DNA of 64,000 bases, from contig NC_060113.1 in assembly GCF_021155765.1 (NCBI RefSeq), positions 982,501-1,046,500 on the forward strand, given 5' to 3'. Origin of the DNA: Diprion similis. Taxonomy: Eukaryota > Arthropoda > Insecta > Hymenoptera > Diprionidae. Under the pieces are notes generated by a model. It was not told where the DNA came from. It worked only from the letters and a program-made list of their open reading frames with translations, and did not search any database. The position numbers and the translations under genes were made by a program. Positions 41,801 through 53,712 of the stretch are shown piece by piece. The number at the start of each line of letters is the position of its first letter. Position 1 is the first letter of the stretch.

Positions 41801-43552
41801 CCAGAGCAAAAGTGAGAGCTAGTAAATATTTTCTGACGATATAATTGTGAATGAAAGTATAACCAACGAAAATAAATGAAGCAAGGTATATTTACCTGCA
41901 ATCTCACCTCCGCCTAAATCGTTGAGGATTTTTCTATAAGATGGTCTTCTGGTTAAAATATCCCTCCTCTTTTTTGGAGATTCCTCGTCCGAGAAGCTGT
42001 CATCACTTCCAGTTTCGACAACCTTGAATGAGTGATAACAGACATTAGAAAACTGTACTCGATGATTCAATTAATGATTGGAAAAAAAATTATTGCTTGT
42101 TAATAGAATAATTGAAGATCATATGTTACTAATACTGAATTACCTGTAAAGTTTGTAGGCTGCCTTGCGTCGTTTGTATGACTGAATTGGGCTTACTGAC
42201 GAGAATGACGTTTGCCTTCGACAGAGCAACAGGCTGTATGTTTGTAGCAGTCTGAATAACCGACTGCTGGTTTGGTTGTATCACAGATTGTACCTGCAAA
42301 TGGTGGTAAAGAAATAATTGTCACTAGAAGTATCATCAATGAGGTGATAGCTGAAATCATTAATTGATTACTGGTGCGTAATTGAAAGAAAATAATCTAT
42401 CACAATAAAATCTGTATAGTGAGAAAAGAGAATTGTTAGATCCATCAACTAATTCTGTACTTTTTGATAAATACATACGAAAAGATCTGTACCGGCGATA
42501 TACTTTTTGAATGAGGGTATTTTCGATTGAATTTTGAGCATCTCACTGGCATTTCGAAATATAACTAATGTACTGAATAGAATTAGAGAAAAAAACATGC
42601 TGTGTAGATATGTTGTTGGTATATTTTGAAATGCCATGACTGTAAACTATTCTGACTAACTTTTAAACTTGAATGATGCAGGTGGTCTCTTAAAAGTGAT
42701 CTATTTCAAGGTATGCGTATCACTGTTTGAGGTGATGTGATAAGATAATCAGTTTACTGGACATTTACATTGTTACTCTGCATAACAGTAGTGAGACACA
42801 ACTTGCTGTAACATCGAGTAGAACTAAAATTGAAATTATGATTACTGAGAAAATCAAAAGTCGAATGAATCGAGATATTAGCAATACAATTTATTATGCA
42901 TTGAAACACACGTTACGTTAACAAGAATCGGTGTTGAAAGTATAAACAACAGATATTGATATAACAATAACAGTGAGAGTTGAAAAATAAACAAGAGAAT
43001 ATTTGCTTGATCGTGTAATAAAGAGACGAATCATATGCTTACATTCCTTTCTTCAACCTGAATAAAATTAAAGGTTTATAAAAAAAGTGGTAACAAATAG
43101 TGTACAACATCAAGGGCCAAAACCAACCAGCATTATGCAAAATTATGAAGTAATATACCTAATAACTACTAATTGTGAAGTACAGTGATAATATACGAAT
43201 GTGTGATTATAAAATAAGGAAGCAGAGTAAATAACGAATTAGGTATCGCGAAACACATGCCCTGAGCGTTTAAAAAAATAAAAAATAAGTAACTGCAGAG
43301 AAAAAAAGAAGGAATTTGGTTTTGATAAATAAATCAATCAAGCATGGATACACAGGAGCGTGTCCTGTATACCTGCGTTGTCCCTGATAAGGGAAGCGTC
43401 AGTTGCACAATGCTGGTCGAAGCCACCAGATGGTGCTGGGATCTACTCAAAGATTGTACCGATGTTGCTATCGCAGGTGCAGCATCTCCACTCTGAGATC
43501 CCTGCGACAACGGGTCAACGGTTGATCCGTTTTCTTCAACCATACTTTCCAT
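38843..43552 (-). CDS. CrebB: cAMP-response element binding protein (CREB/CREM family)
   Basis: Minus-strand coding exons are 43552-43373, 42293-42144, 42022-41896, 40230-40141, 39648-39505, 39207-39138 and 38987-38843. With the 90-nt exon they give 301 aa. The order is a Gln/Ser-rich N-terminus, then the kinase-inducible domain with the PKA site RRPSYRKILNDL (about residues 137-148), a second glutamine-rich activation region (TIQIATQGEGVPGLHTLTM), and a C-terminal bZIP with basic region AARECRRKKKEYIKCLENR and a leucine zipper ending at the stop. This is a textbook nuclear CREB activator: it binds TGACGTCA, and phosphorylation of the KID serine recruits CBP. The exon holding the ATG begins at 43571 with 19 noncoding bases, so at least one 5' noncoding exon lies upstream, probably near 44.6-44.75 kb. 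The gene converges with the 1275-aa protein gene. Confidence 0.95.
40141..40230 (-). other. In-frame, possibly alternative, exon of CREB
   Basis: This 90-nt exon encodes an acidic, Ser-rich segment (PPLESSSECDSNVDSEVSS). It starts and ends in phase 1, so the KID exon can join with or without it to the next exon without changing frame. It corresponds to the stretch after the KID that is varied by splicing in vertebrate CREB/CREM. Whether it is skipped here needs transcript data. Confidence 0.6.
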
Positions 43553-45412
43553 AGCCTGGGGACCGCTAGCCCTGAAATGCAATGTACGCTTATTAGTTTT
43601 GATCAATTGTAACACAGAAATATATAAGGCTGGACGTCACACAAAACAAACATTTTTTTATTATTACATTCGACGAAGTCAATCATAAGCTTCAATATAC
43701 ATATAGTTGATGTAAAAGGAAAAAAAAAAAAAAAAAGCAGGAAAACAAATGGAAAAGCTGTGAAAATATAATATAATTGTCTTACTACTTTTGATCTTGA
43801 AATCTTGAATATATCAACACGGGCGGATGTATAACGAAACTTAAAAACCGCATCCACTTAGATAAGCAGCACACTATTATCACTGATGTTTAGCGGAAAG
43901 TATTGAAATGTGGTACTCGTAAAACCAGATTATTTGTGTTGAATGATATATTCTTGTTCTCGTTAAAACAGGGTAATGCAAAGTATTGGCAAAAGCTTAA
44001 ATTATAATAGAATGGTTAAAAAACTGAAAAAGAAAAATCCTTCATCATTTGAGGACAAAAATTAACAGCGTACATGACATGTGTGTGAGTATAAGTTGCA
44101 CATATTTTTTAAATGAAGATGCCATTTAAAGTGAAGTTTTGAACGTATGTCTTTTTCCCGCCGCGTAAGATTCCACCAATGCTACTGCGTCATTTACATC
44201 AAAGAGGGCTAAAAATAAATAAATGAAGAATATAAAATGATGTTTATTGAGGACGTTTCTTTTTCATCATTCTTCCTCTGCGACGAGGCAATGAGTAAAC
44301 AGTCGCGTGAGTAATAGAAAATCGTAACACACAGCAGAACGATCGTTTTCTAACGATCGTATATAACGACGTGTATCGCGTAGTAGCGGGTATGGTTTTA
44401 AAGAAATTACATATACAAACATGTATCTCGAGACGCCATATTTTGTACCTTTATACACTGTAGACACTCAACTATCCCTTATTTAAGGCTGTAAAATAAA
44501 ATGCTAACATCCAATGAGCATTTCGGGTCTATCGCAATAACGGTGGTCCATGCTCGGTTGTTATTATTCTCCAGCTGAGTACTTACCAGTTACGTATTCC
44601 TCGTCACCAACTTTGCTGCAATCGGAGTGGGCAAACGGGCAAGTACGTAGCAGCCACGTCAAAACTCCAGTGGCTTCGTCACTGGTGGAGCCCACGACGA
44701 GTGAACTTCGCGTCACGATCAAAATGGCGTCCGTATAACTCCGCGCGCAATGGCGGATGGTGGTTGCCGGATCGCTTGATCAGTTTTCTTCTTTATTTAT
44801 TACGGATTCATGTGCTCGTTAACAATCAACCGTTTTGGAGCAGTAAAGTCAGCGATATTATTCGTAATTTACTTTCTTAAAGAAAAAAAATTCCCACTAC
44901 CCAGATTCATAATTATCCGCAGATAACCAAGCTCGGCCGAACTACTTTTCTTTGGCGAACGGTAACGCGGGAGTCCAAATTAGCACAATCACCACGCTAT
45001 TGCTCAATACCGTCGTCTTCGTGTTATTGTTTTAAATGTGCATTTTCAAGAAGTAACAAATCGAACATACTCGATGAGAATTTGTAACCGAGAAACATAC
45101 ATCCCATGAGTCAATTATTATATCATATTTATAGACGGTGTGTAACGAAACATCTCAGAAACCGCAAAGTACTTTCGTAGGTCAGTTTACTAAAGAACGC
45201 GGATGAACGCTCGTAAAATTTACAGAAATTAAATTAGCCCCGGTGCTAACCACCGATCAAAGCAGTTTCAGCAATTTATATCACTTGTTATTAATTATTT
45301 ACTCCTGAAACGCGATTCTGAGCATATAGGTAAGCATCGTGTTTGTCTACGCGCAGTGACCCTCGTCACCCTCGCCCTCGCAACCAACTTACAAATCGTG
45401 GTGGGGTTGCGC

Positions 45413-45433
45413 TGACGTCATCCAATGACGTCA
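45413..45433. promoter_or_regulatory. Two tandem perfect CREs
   Basis: TGACGTCA occurs at 45413-45420 and again at 45426-45433, separated by 5 bases. CREB homodimers bind this palindrome. The nearest 5' end is that of CREB itself, about 0.7-0.9 kb to the left and transcribed away from the sites, so feedback control is plausible. The paired arrangement resembles the tandem CREs of the vertebrate CREM/ICER promoter. Confidence 0.6.
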
Positions 45434-46071
45434 TGCTACACTTGTATTACTTTCATATGACCGTGATCACTGCTCGCAAGGCTCACGCATTTTACGGACA
45501 CGTGCACGCACGCACGCATTCACGTGTGAATCCTGTCCGTGTGTATAATGTACATATTTTGCCTTTTCCTCGCTACAACGATAAAGCCTTTCTTATAAAT
45601 ATCCCAAATCATTTTCCCGCGATAGCAAATTGGCGGAAATTTCCACTCTAATATCCATTGTACATAAATACATGGACAGCTATTTCGTACAATCTCGCTT
45701 GCGGGTGATCTACACTATGAGTTCAATTGTAATTATAGTAATTGAGTAATCTATTGTTGAATGTTTTCATAATGATGAAAAAAAAATAAATGTTTTAGGT
45801 CGATTTGATCAAAATTATGTCTTACATGCACGTGTATATTTTTAAATATATTCATCTTTCTTTACAATATTATTCAGATACATTGATTGGCCGCATGCTG
45901 TAATTAATGCAGTCGGCTTGTGAAAATTTCAATAATCGAAACAATATTTTTGTACAAAATAATTGTATTATTGCTAAATATGTATTGAATAACTACTGTG
46001 CATGTTATTAAAATTGGTCTCGAGTATAATGCGGCAAACGTAACTCTCTATAAGCGCTCTGTACGACGCAA

Positions 46072-46079
46072 TGACGTCA
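46072..46079. promoter_or_regulatory. Third perfect CRE
   Basis: Another TGACGTCA about 650 bases beyond the tandem pair. The half-like variant GATGACGTAAT occurs near 46457. Confidence 0.5.
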
Positions 46080-46904
46080 TCGAAAAGTGACTCATGCGAA
46101 CAAGTCCGGTCATTGTTCATTCAAAGGTATATATTCGCGATCGAGCGCTTTATTATTTTCCCGTAACACAGGTCCAAACCAATGAATTGAAAGATAAATT
46201 GTTGGTAAGGAAACCTATATTACTACGCGTTACGAATAAATCGCTGCGTATTTGAAAAAAAATACCGAATGTTATGGTCGAACATATCTCTAATGGATAT
46301 TGTTCGACGTTTGAGTATCATTTTTAAACTTTACTTTACAAGCATAAAATTCAATTGTACATTTATTTACGTAAACTTTATTATTCAATTCACGTGGTGT
46401 GATCATATTTGCCAGGAGTTTATTTAATTTCGCTTAAAAGGAGAGTCCGAAGAAGCGATGACGTAATATACCGAGTCAAACGAGCATATTCATTTTCTTA
46501 TCGCATGTATTGGTACTGAAACGTTACGTAAAACCGTAGACATATTAATATACGTACGCTTATTACAAAGCATAGTAATTACGCGAATATCGAATTCGAC
46601 CGTAAATTTAACGAGCTTCTGATGTAGCAAATGATCATTACTCTCTTAATAAAACGTTCGCTAGCGATTGTAATTCATTTATGCGGTAATTTATACAGCG
46701 TTATCTAATTAAAAATCGCATAGCGAAGATAATAAAAAAAATTATGTAATAATTATCGAACTACTTTGTTAATTATTTCTCACATCCTTACATCCTTGAC
46801 GATGTTTTAATTTCTACCTTAGCACAGTTTTTATTAGATAGCATGTAGCCTAAACTTGTTATATGCAATAACCAGTGAAGCTATTTTAAACGTACTTAGG
46901 TAAT

Positions 46905-49140
46905 TTATTCACGTTGGTTCTCCTTCCGCAGTAGCAGATCACCGATGGGTTTATCTTGTATTATACCATCTCTGTAAACTGTGTTACCACGGATTATAGT
47001 AGCTACTACTTTTCCAAATAATTCCTTTCCCATGTAAGGCGTTAACTGGAAATAATAATTAGTGTATATTCAATTATTATATTTTTTCAAGAGATAAGCA
47101 TAAGCAGAATCTCAAATAATTTACCTTATTTTTATGTAAGATCAATGATTCTTGAATCTGTAAATGAAATATCGTGATAAGTTACAATGATAAATAATAT
47201 ATGTATACAGAGTGGGCGAAGGATAATCACTGAATGGTGCTAGAATCCTTTAAAGAAATTTCACCTCAATAGTTGCCTCAGGATCCCAGATAAGTAGATC
47301 CGCATCCATTCCTTTGCGCAAACTGCCTTTTCGACCATCCAATCCACACAGCTTAGCTGGTGCTTGACTCAGCAAACGTGAAACGTTTTCCAAACTTACA
47401 TTTCTCTTCCTTGCCGCAGTCCACATAATCGGTAGACCTTTGTTTAAGAAAAAATAACATCAATCATTAATTTACTGCTGATGGGGGTGAAAAATTATGA
47501 TCTCAACGACATTAATTCAGTACCAAATTGTAGAGATGAAATGCCACCCCATGCTGTCATGAAATCACCGCATATTTTAAGTTCTGCTGTTGAGGGAGAA
47601 TGGTCAGATACTACCATGTCTATTAGGCCATTTTCGATTGCCCTCCATAACTTGTTCTGAAAAGATGGTCAGAAGACATTTAAAAATTTATAATCACATC
47701 ATCTACGAATATTATAACTTACTTGGTTAGTCTTCTCTCGAATCGGTGGACAGCATTTAAATTCAGTTGCATTTTTCGGTACTTCTTCAGCACAGAAGTT
47801 TAGGTAATGATGACAAGTTTCAACCGTCAGATGAGATCCTTCTGCTTTTGCTGCCTGTATTATGTCTAGAGCATCACTTGCTGATAGATGCACTATGTGA
47901 CATCTTACTCTGTAAAATGTACACTATATTTACTGATAATTGTAAAATAATTATCTCTCTGAAGGTTCCATGACAATCAAAGAATATAACTTCATTCATT
48001 TCATCACTTATCGTGCTCTCAGTCTACCCATATTTTTTGCACAGCGAAGAAACCATTTTTATAGCTTCAACTTCCATTTCGGGCGGTCGTGATCGTAAAA
48101 ACGTTTCATAGATGTGAGAATCACTCGTTCCAGTCACCAGAGAGCCAGCAAGTTCGCACTCCGCATGAAACTGAACATATTTCATATAAACATTATTAAT
48201 TAGCTTCATATTGTTTCAAGTACCTGCTTTTACAGTTATATATTTTGAAGGACATACCGCAAGCACAGAATTTGTGGATTGCAATTCTGTTAAGGCCAGT
48301 TCAATGTCCTGAAGATTGACGTGTGGAAATTCATCGACCCCACTTGGACATAGAAAACACTTGAATCCAACTACGCCTGCTTGTATCAATGCCCGAAGCT
48401 CTTTCTGTTTTTTAGAGGATTATTTGTATGAAATTCAGCTAATCAAACTGTTTCTTTATCGCAAAGTTTACCTGATTCCCCGGTATTACACCACCCCAGA
48501 ATCCGACATCAACAAATACTCTTCCTAGCGCTTCTTTCGATTTTATACTTAAGTTTTCCAGCGTCGTTGTCGGTGGTATAGAGTTTCTGTAACAAAAATT
48601 ATGGATGTAGTATCAAACGGACGTCTGATAAGAGTCTTAATTGACAAACATGCATCTGTACAGCATAAAAATTTTGCAAACCCTTACAAAGGCATATCAA
48701 CAATTGTAGTAATTCCACCAGCTGCTGCAGCCCGTGTCGCGGTATCAAAACCTTCCCAATCAGTGCGACCTGGCTCATTTATATGAACGTGGGAATCAAC
48801 TATACCAGGCATGATTACCAGTGAGCCAAATTTTTCCAAATATATATTTTCCTGTGAAATTGTGAATCACTTGATTAAGATGGTAAAATTTTTCAGTAAA
48901 AAATGATCAAAAACTATTTTGTCCGATTGTCAATATTATCTCTATATCGCATTGCGATGTGTTTAACTGCCTTACATTTGTTAAATTGTTTATTGCCTCC
49001 TCGTCGACTGATGGAATGATTTCCTCAATTTTTCCATTGCTTACGATAATTATCGCTGGTTGAACACCACCATCTTCTTCGGGGAGAACTACTTTAGAAC
49101 TCAGGTAAGCTTTTTTATACAAATTTTCACAGACAGACAT
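46905..49140 (-). CDS. Allantoinase
   Basis: About ten minus-strand exons, from 49140-48976 and 48851-48688 through to 46905. Start ATG 49140 ([20 protein letters not shown]) was preferred over an in-frame GTG at 49149. The joined protein is an amidohydrolase of about 480 aa. It has the metal site [20 protein letters not shown], the lysine that is carboxylated to bridge the metals ([11 protein letters not shown]), the metal-binding histidines FHAE and VHLSAS, ETCHHYL, the catalytic Asp in VSDHSPS, and a C-terminal segment [17 protein letters not shown]. The motif MPLNSIPPTT is typical of allantoinase and separates it from dihydropyrimidinase. It opens the hydantoin ring of allantoin to allantoate in purine waste breakdown. 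On the minus strand an AATAAA overlaps the TAA stop. It lies head-to-tail with the LanC-like gene, 381 bases apart. Confidence 0.92.
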
Positions 49141-49521
49141 TTTCAGCACTACCTAGTATTATCGAGGTTAAAGCTATGAAATGGGTATTCACTCCTGATC
49201 GTGCCTCGGTAATGTCACTGAAGAGTTATCTTTCATGTATGTAAAGATTTCTCTTATCAGTAGAGTTTTATATTTTTTTGTATTTCTCAAACACAGTCAA
49301 GATTCACTGAATGTAAAAAAATTTAGTATCTCTTTAAGAGCAATATTATCTTTAATATGATTGATGTATTCGGATTTATATGCAATTTTCGATGAAACGT
49401 ATAAACAGTTTTAATGAAGTCAAATACAAATGTACATCTATTGAATTTTATAAATAAGATGATGAAAAATAAATATCGTCGGCAACAAGCTTACTTCGTT
49501 GAGGAACAGGTTCTTATTCAA

Positions 49522-51536
49522 TCATATGGCATACGCAGGGAACTTGGCCAACAATGGCTTCTGAACATCAATGAGAAAGTAAATCGTACCTGCCAGTCCT
49601 GTAATATTTGTAACAAATACAATTTTTAGTATAGTATAATTGAAATAGAAGGTCTAGATTATTTATATGATTACGATTGAGATATATTTTGCACCTACCT
49701 TCAAATAATGAAAATGGTCGATCCGGGGTCCTGTTTTGATGTTTACCGTAATCCATGCACCATTCTGCAAACTTGCAAGCTCTGTACAAGTGTCTGATCT
49801 CCTATAAAATTAAATGACATTAAAAAACGTTTTTTCCTGCTATTATTACAGTACGTAAATATATTAGTCTCACTTTGGTTGTTTGGTAGAGATACAAAAA
49901 CGTATAAGCATTTCCTGCAACACCGTGACATATTCCATACCCTTTCTTCAAAAGTCCTCTAGACCATACTACGTCTCCGCATTCTAAAGCGACTCGAAGA
50001 TATTCCGGATTCGCAAAGACCTGTAACGCTTGATCAGTTAGTAGCTAGAAATTTCCAGCTTGAAACATGGTGTGCAAATTTTCAACAGACTTAAAACTAC
50101 GAGAATGGTATACCTGATAGGCTTGACAAAAAAGCATAGTCATCGAAGGGGCTCCATGGCACCAGTGAACCAATTTATCTGACTGATTGCCAACAGAAGA
50201 CGGGAAATTGCCAGAAGCAAATCTCATCTTTATGAGGTAGCATATAGCTGGTTCTATCTGTTCCTTGAGCTGATACTCTGTCAGGTATGGAACTGCCTGT
50301 GTAGTTTATAAGATGACTTTTTCAGATTTACAAATCAAATCGCATAGAACCATACTTTCGATAGTTTGAAACTCCAAAACACACCTGAAGTAATAAAAAT
50401 AATATTCCAGCTAAGCCATGCGCACCTCCCAGATAAAGTTTATCGTGCCAAGAGTAGTGCAACGGAGATTTGCAGCGTACAGCCTTGGCAGTGACTTGGC
50501 CAGAATTTAAAATGCATCCAATCACCTGAATAAGGTCATGAATAATTAATTGATACAAAAACAAATGGAACCTAGTTTCTCAATAGCAAACTTGTTCAAG
50601 TCGCACCTGTTTGATGAGGCTTGTCTCAAAAGGTGGGGGAGTTATACGGTTGTTAACAAACAGTAGTGAGTAAAGATAGCCAGCACGTCCATAAAGTAAT
50701 TCGTCGGGACAATCGCTATTTTTGCCAATAACGTGCTTTGATAATCCCGCTAAGCTGTGAACAGCGATTTAATAAATGTAGACATCTGATTTTTGTTACT
50801 TCGGCAACTGATTCAGGAGTAAAACTAAATGAGGAAAAATTAAGTGTTACTCACTCTGAGATCATTGAGCGCGATTTATCTTTGGAAAAATGCAAGTGAT
50901 TAATAACTGCCCCTAAGGCTAACGGACCTGCACTTCCACACAAAAATGTAATCACCCTCTTAGAAGTTTTCAAACTGCTTAGACTTTTTTCAATCATTTC
51001 CGCAGCTCTCTGGAAAAATATGTGAAATGATGTGGAATATTCTCAGTCTCTTCTCCATTTTCAATTGAAACTAGTGTAAGTTTGATCAAGTTCAATTTGA
51101 GTAGGATAATTTCAACTCACATCAATGTAAGATTGGTCTTTATAATTTGTGCCATAATGGTAATACAAGTTTGCTATTCCCGTAGTTCCTGTGTAAATTG
51201 AAAAGTCAGTAGAATTTTCAAAGTAGTTTTTATTTCTTTCCAGTTCCCTGATTAAGCTTCTAACACTGACTGTTAATGTTTCTTTGAAGCCATCACAAAT
51301 CTGTACAAAATTTACACTTTATTAAAATGATAGTCCGTAAGAATTCAGAAAAATAGCATTTGTAACATCAAAATGGAGCATCAATGCCATTTATGCTATA
51401 AAGAAATCCCGGCATGACTCCTCACCGCATCGTTATCTTTGTCAACTATGAGATTTTTTTCCAATTCATAGGTCTCTCTAAAGGTGTTCTCATGGTACCG
51501 GGAACTTTCTGATGTGGTAGCAGATACATTGCTCAT
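49522..51536 (-). CDS. LanC-like protein (LANCL family)
   Basis: Minus-strand gene of about eight exons, from ATG 51536 (MSNVSATTSESSRYHENTF) to TGA 49522. The last two exons are about 49800-49699 and 49598-49522. It encodes a LanC-type alpha/alpha toroid. Visible repeat motifs include LYGRAGYLYSLLF, YLGGAHGLAGILFLL, HWCHGAPSM, GYGICHGVAGNAY and GLAGTIYF. The zinc ligands of the family, one Cys in WCHG and the Cys-His of GICHG, are present. Eukaryotic LanC-like proteins bind zinc and glutathione and add glutathione to dehydroamino acids formed in damaged phosphoproteins. Which of the LANCL subtypes this is cannot be decided here. A divergent gene starts 365 bases upstream at 51901, so they may share a promoter. 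Confidence 0.92.
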
Positions 51537-51900
51537 CTTCGAATTAATTTATTTATGTTGTACGTGAAGTAGTGATGAACTTACAATAGATTCAATGCCA
51601 GGAACTCTGCCTTGAAAAGAAAAAACATATATAAGCATGTTTTACCTGTGCTTCATGTGGCTGAAATGAATCAAAAGTATGTTGGTATGCAGTGAAATAA
51701 ACATAAACATAATATGCTTACTCCATTGTGTAGAAATTTTGTTATTTGATTGTCGTTGTAACTATAATTTATTGACCAATTTATTAGGTATGATTTACGA
51801 TGGGTACTTAAGTCATGGTTAAAATTAATAAAATGCAACGTAAACATTATTCAGAAAACTTGTGCAGTTTGGTAGCAATTGGCATAGTCAGAGAACGAAT

Positions 51901-53607
51901 ATGATCATGTTTGGTAAAAGAATAAAAGAGTCTATTCTGTATCCAGGTATGTCAAATCAATACTTAGCAATTAAATAAACATACGTTTAACGAACACAAT
52001 TCCCTGAGTATTAAAATCAATTTTTAGCCACAGTTGGAGTGCTGGTATTCATTTTCATTGCGTTTGAGCCGTGCGCTGCAATTCTCATGAGGTACGATAT
52101 TCTATTGCCAGTAGAAAGAGTCGAGAGAAGGCATCACACTGTGGAGAATCACTACAAATTTGAGAGGGCAAAGGTAATTGAACGAGATCATTTTCACGAC
52201 CAGTATGTCAATCTGAAGATTTGCGGGGCGGAAGAAACAACAGAATATGTGAACAATGGCAGAATAACATTTTTCCAATGCCTTAATCGAACGCCGAGGA
52301 TTGCTAAAATATCCATGCATGTCATTCAAGGAGGACTAGGAACACCTGAATTGGTGGTAAAAGTCACTTATACACCTGTACAATTTTTGGTAAGAAGTAT
52401 GTTAAACATAACTTGTCATATACGGACGGAGAATATGTATGATGGTACAGTTGGAGAAAAGCTCTTGCTGAATTTGTCTGGTGTTCAAGAAACAAGAACA
52501 CTGCTTGCACCAGTTGTACTTGGAAGGGAAATGAAGGAAGCAAAAGAATCAACAGATCATCGCTCTGTGACTGAAGCGTCAACTGGATATACAGTAAAGT
52601 TGAATGAATCAAGTAGCAATACCGGAAAACTTGTGACGAGTTCTTCCATTGAAGCTACTAGTCTCAGAGCACATAAGATGACAGTGCATGCTAAGTCGTT
52701 TGGTGAATTAAATGTTGATACGTTAGGAACAGATAAAACCAAGTTCCGTACAACAGGAGCAAGTCTGAGCACAAGTAGTACAGATAACAATGATAGGAAA
52801 TCAACTTTAACTCCAAGTACAATTAATTTGAACTGTGTAACTTGTGAGGAACCTGCAAAATCAATTATACCAAATGGAGAAGTACACATGTCCACTGGGA
52901 AGATGACGACGACTAATACTAATAGAAAATTAACTACAGATATAAGAAATTTTGTTGGATCGAGTATGATAAGCTCTCACATCGGAGCTAAAAGTCAGAA
53001 TACACACACAACAGCACATACTACAGTGACAAATCCACTAACAATGAATATGTATGGAAGAACAACCTTAGGTACTGAGAAACTTAAAATGCATGCTAAA
53101 GGAATGAGTGTAAAATCGATTACCGAAGATCCTAAATGTGGTACGTTGAATGATGAGATCATTTCAAGTTTGGGAACAAGCCAGAGACCTGGAAAACCAA
53201 GATCAAAGCTGAAGTATAGTAATAAAACTGAAAAAAAAGAAAAGCCAACTCGAGAACATGATCTGACCACTGTGCCAGATGAAGGAATAGTTCTGGAATT
53301 AGACGAAACTACATGTTCTGGTGAAACTTGTATGATCAATGCAATGGGAGAGAAAACAACAGCAAGTACTAGCACCGCGACTCAACTACTAATAAGCACA
53401 AGAACTGTTGAATTGAGTTTGCAGAAAAGTCAGACAAGTCCAACAAGTCCAACAATAGAGAAGATAACTCGAGAGGCAAAAATTGATGGTTCAAAACTGC
53501 GTTATAAAATTATGAAGGTTGTGACATCTCCATGGTTCAATTCAGCAATAAAGGCTGTGCCAAAAGACATGAAAAAAAAGATAAGCTTGGCAAAGATAAC
53601 TTATTAA
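51901..53607 (+). CDS. Ser/Thr-rich single-pass membrane or secreted protein, unknown
   Basis: Two exons (51901-51946, 52028-53607) give 541 aa. Residues 1-15 are short and basic, followed by one hydrophobic segment (TVGVLVFIFIAFEPCAAILM) that can act as a signal peptide or signal anchor. A folded-looking domain of about 130 aa follows, with cysteines in KICGAEE, FFQCLNR and NITCHIR. Then comes a long Ser/Thr/Lys-rich low-complexity tract with many potential O-glycosylation sites and a late Cys pair (CSGETC). The C-terminal 40 residues are basic. I do not recognise the family. The gene is divergent from the LanC-like gene and convergent with the SDR gene, whose stop codon lies 105 bases away. 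Confidence 0.7.
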
Positions 53608-53656
53608 ATTCAAATATGAAATGATATATGCGAGCGAGAAGTTTATTCTTGTATAG

Positions 53657-53662
53657 TTTATT
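53657..53662 (-). terminator. Polyadenylation signal of the SDR gene
   Basis: TTTATT on the plus strand reads AATAAA on the minus strand, about 50 bases after the SDR stop. A second copy lies at 53642-53647. Both are close to the 3' end of the convergent gene, so the two transcripts probably overlap. Confidence 0.5.
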
Positions 53663-53712
53663 TATAAAAGAATGGTAATAAATCATAGTAACAAGATATA
53701 TGCTCCATAATA

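Larger units (their letters stand above)
43572..46904. other. CREB 5' region and intergenic
   Basis: Contains the upstream part of CREB (probably a noncoding exon and TSS near 44.6-44.75 kb, a CpG-containing patch) and the CRE motifs at 45.4 and 46.07 kb. No protein-coding exon is supported. Confidence 0.5.

Noticed and set aside
52557-53375. Minus-strand frames opposite the Ser/Thr-rich protein
   Set aside because: Valine/leucine-rich shadows of a low-complexity Ser/Thr tract on the other strand.
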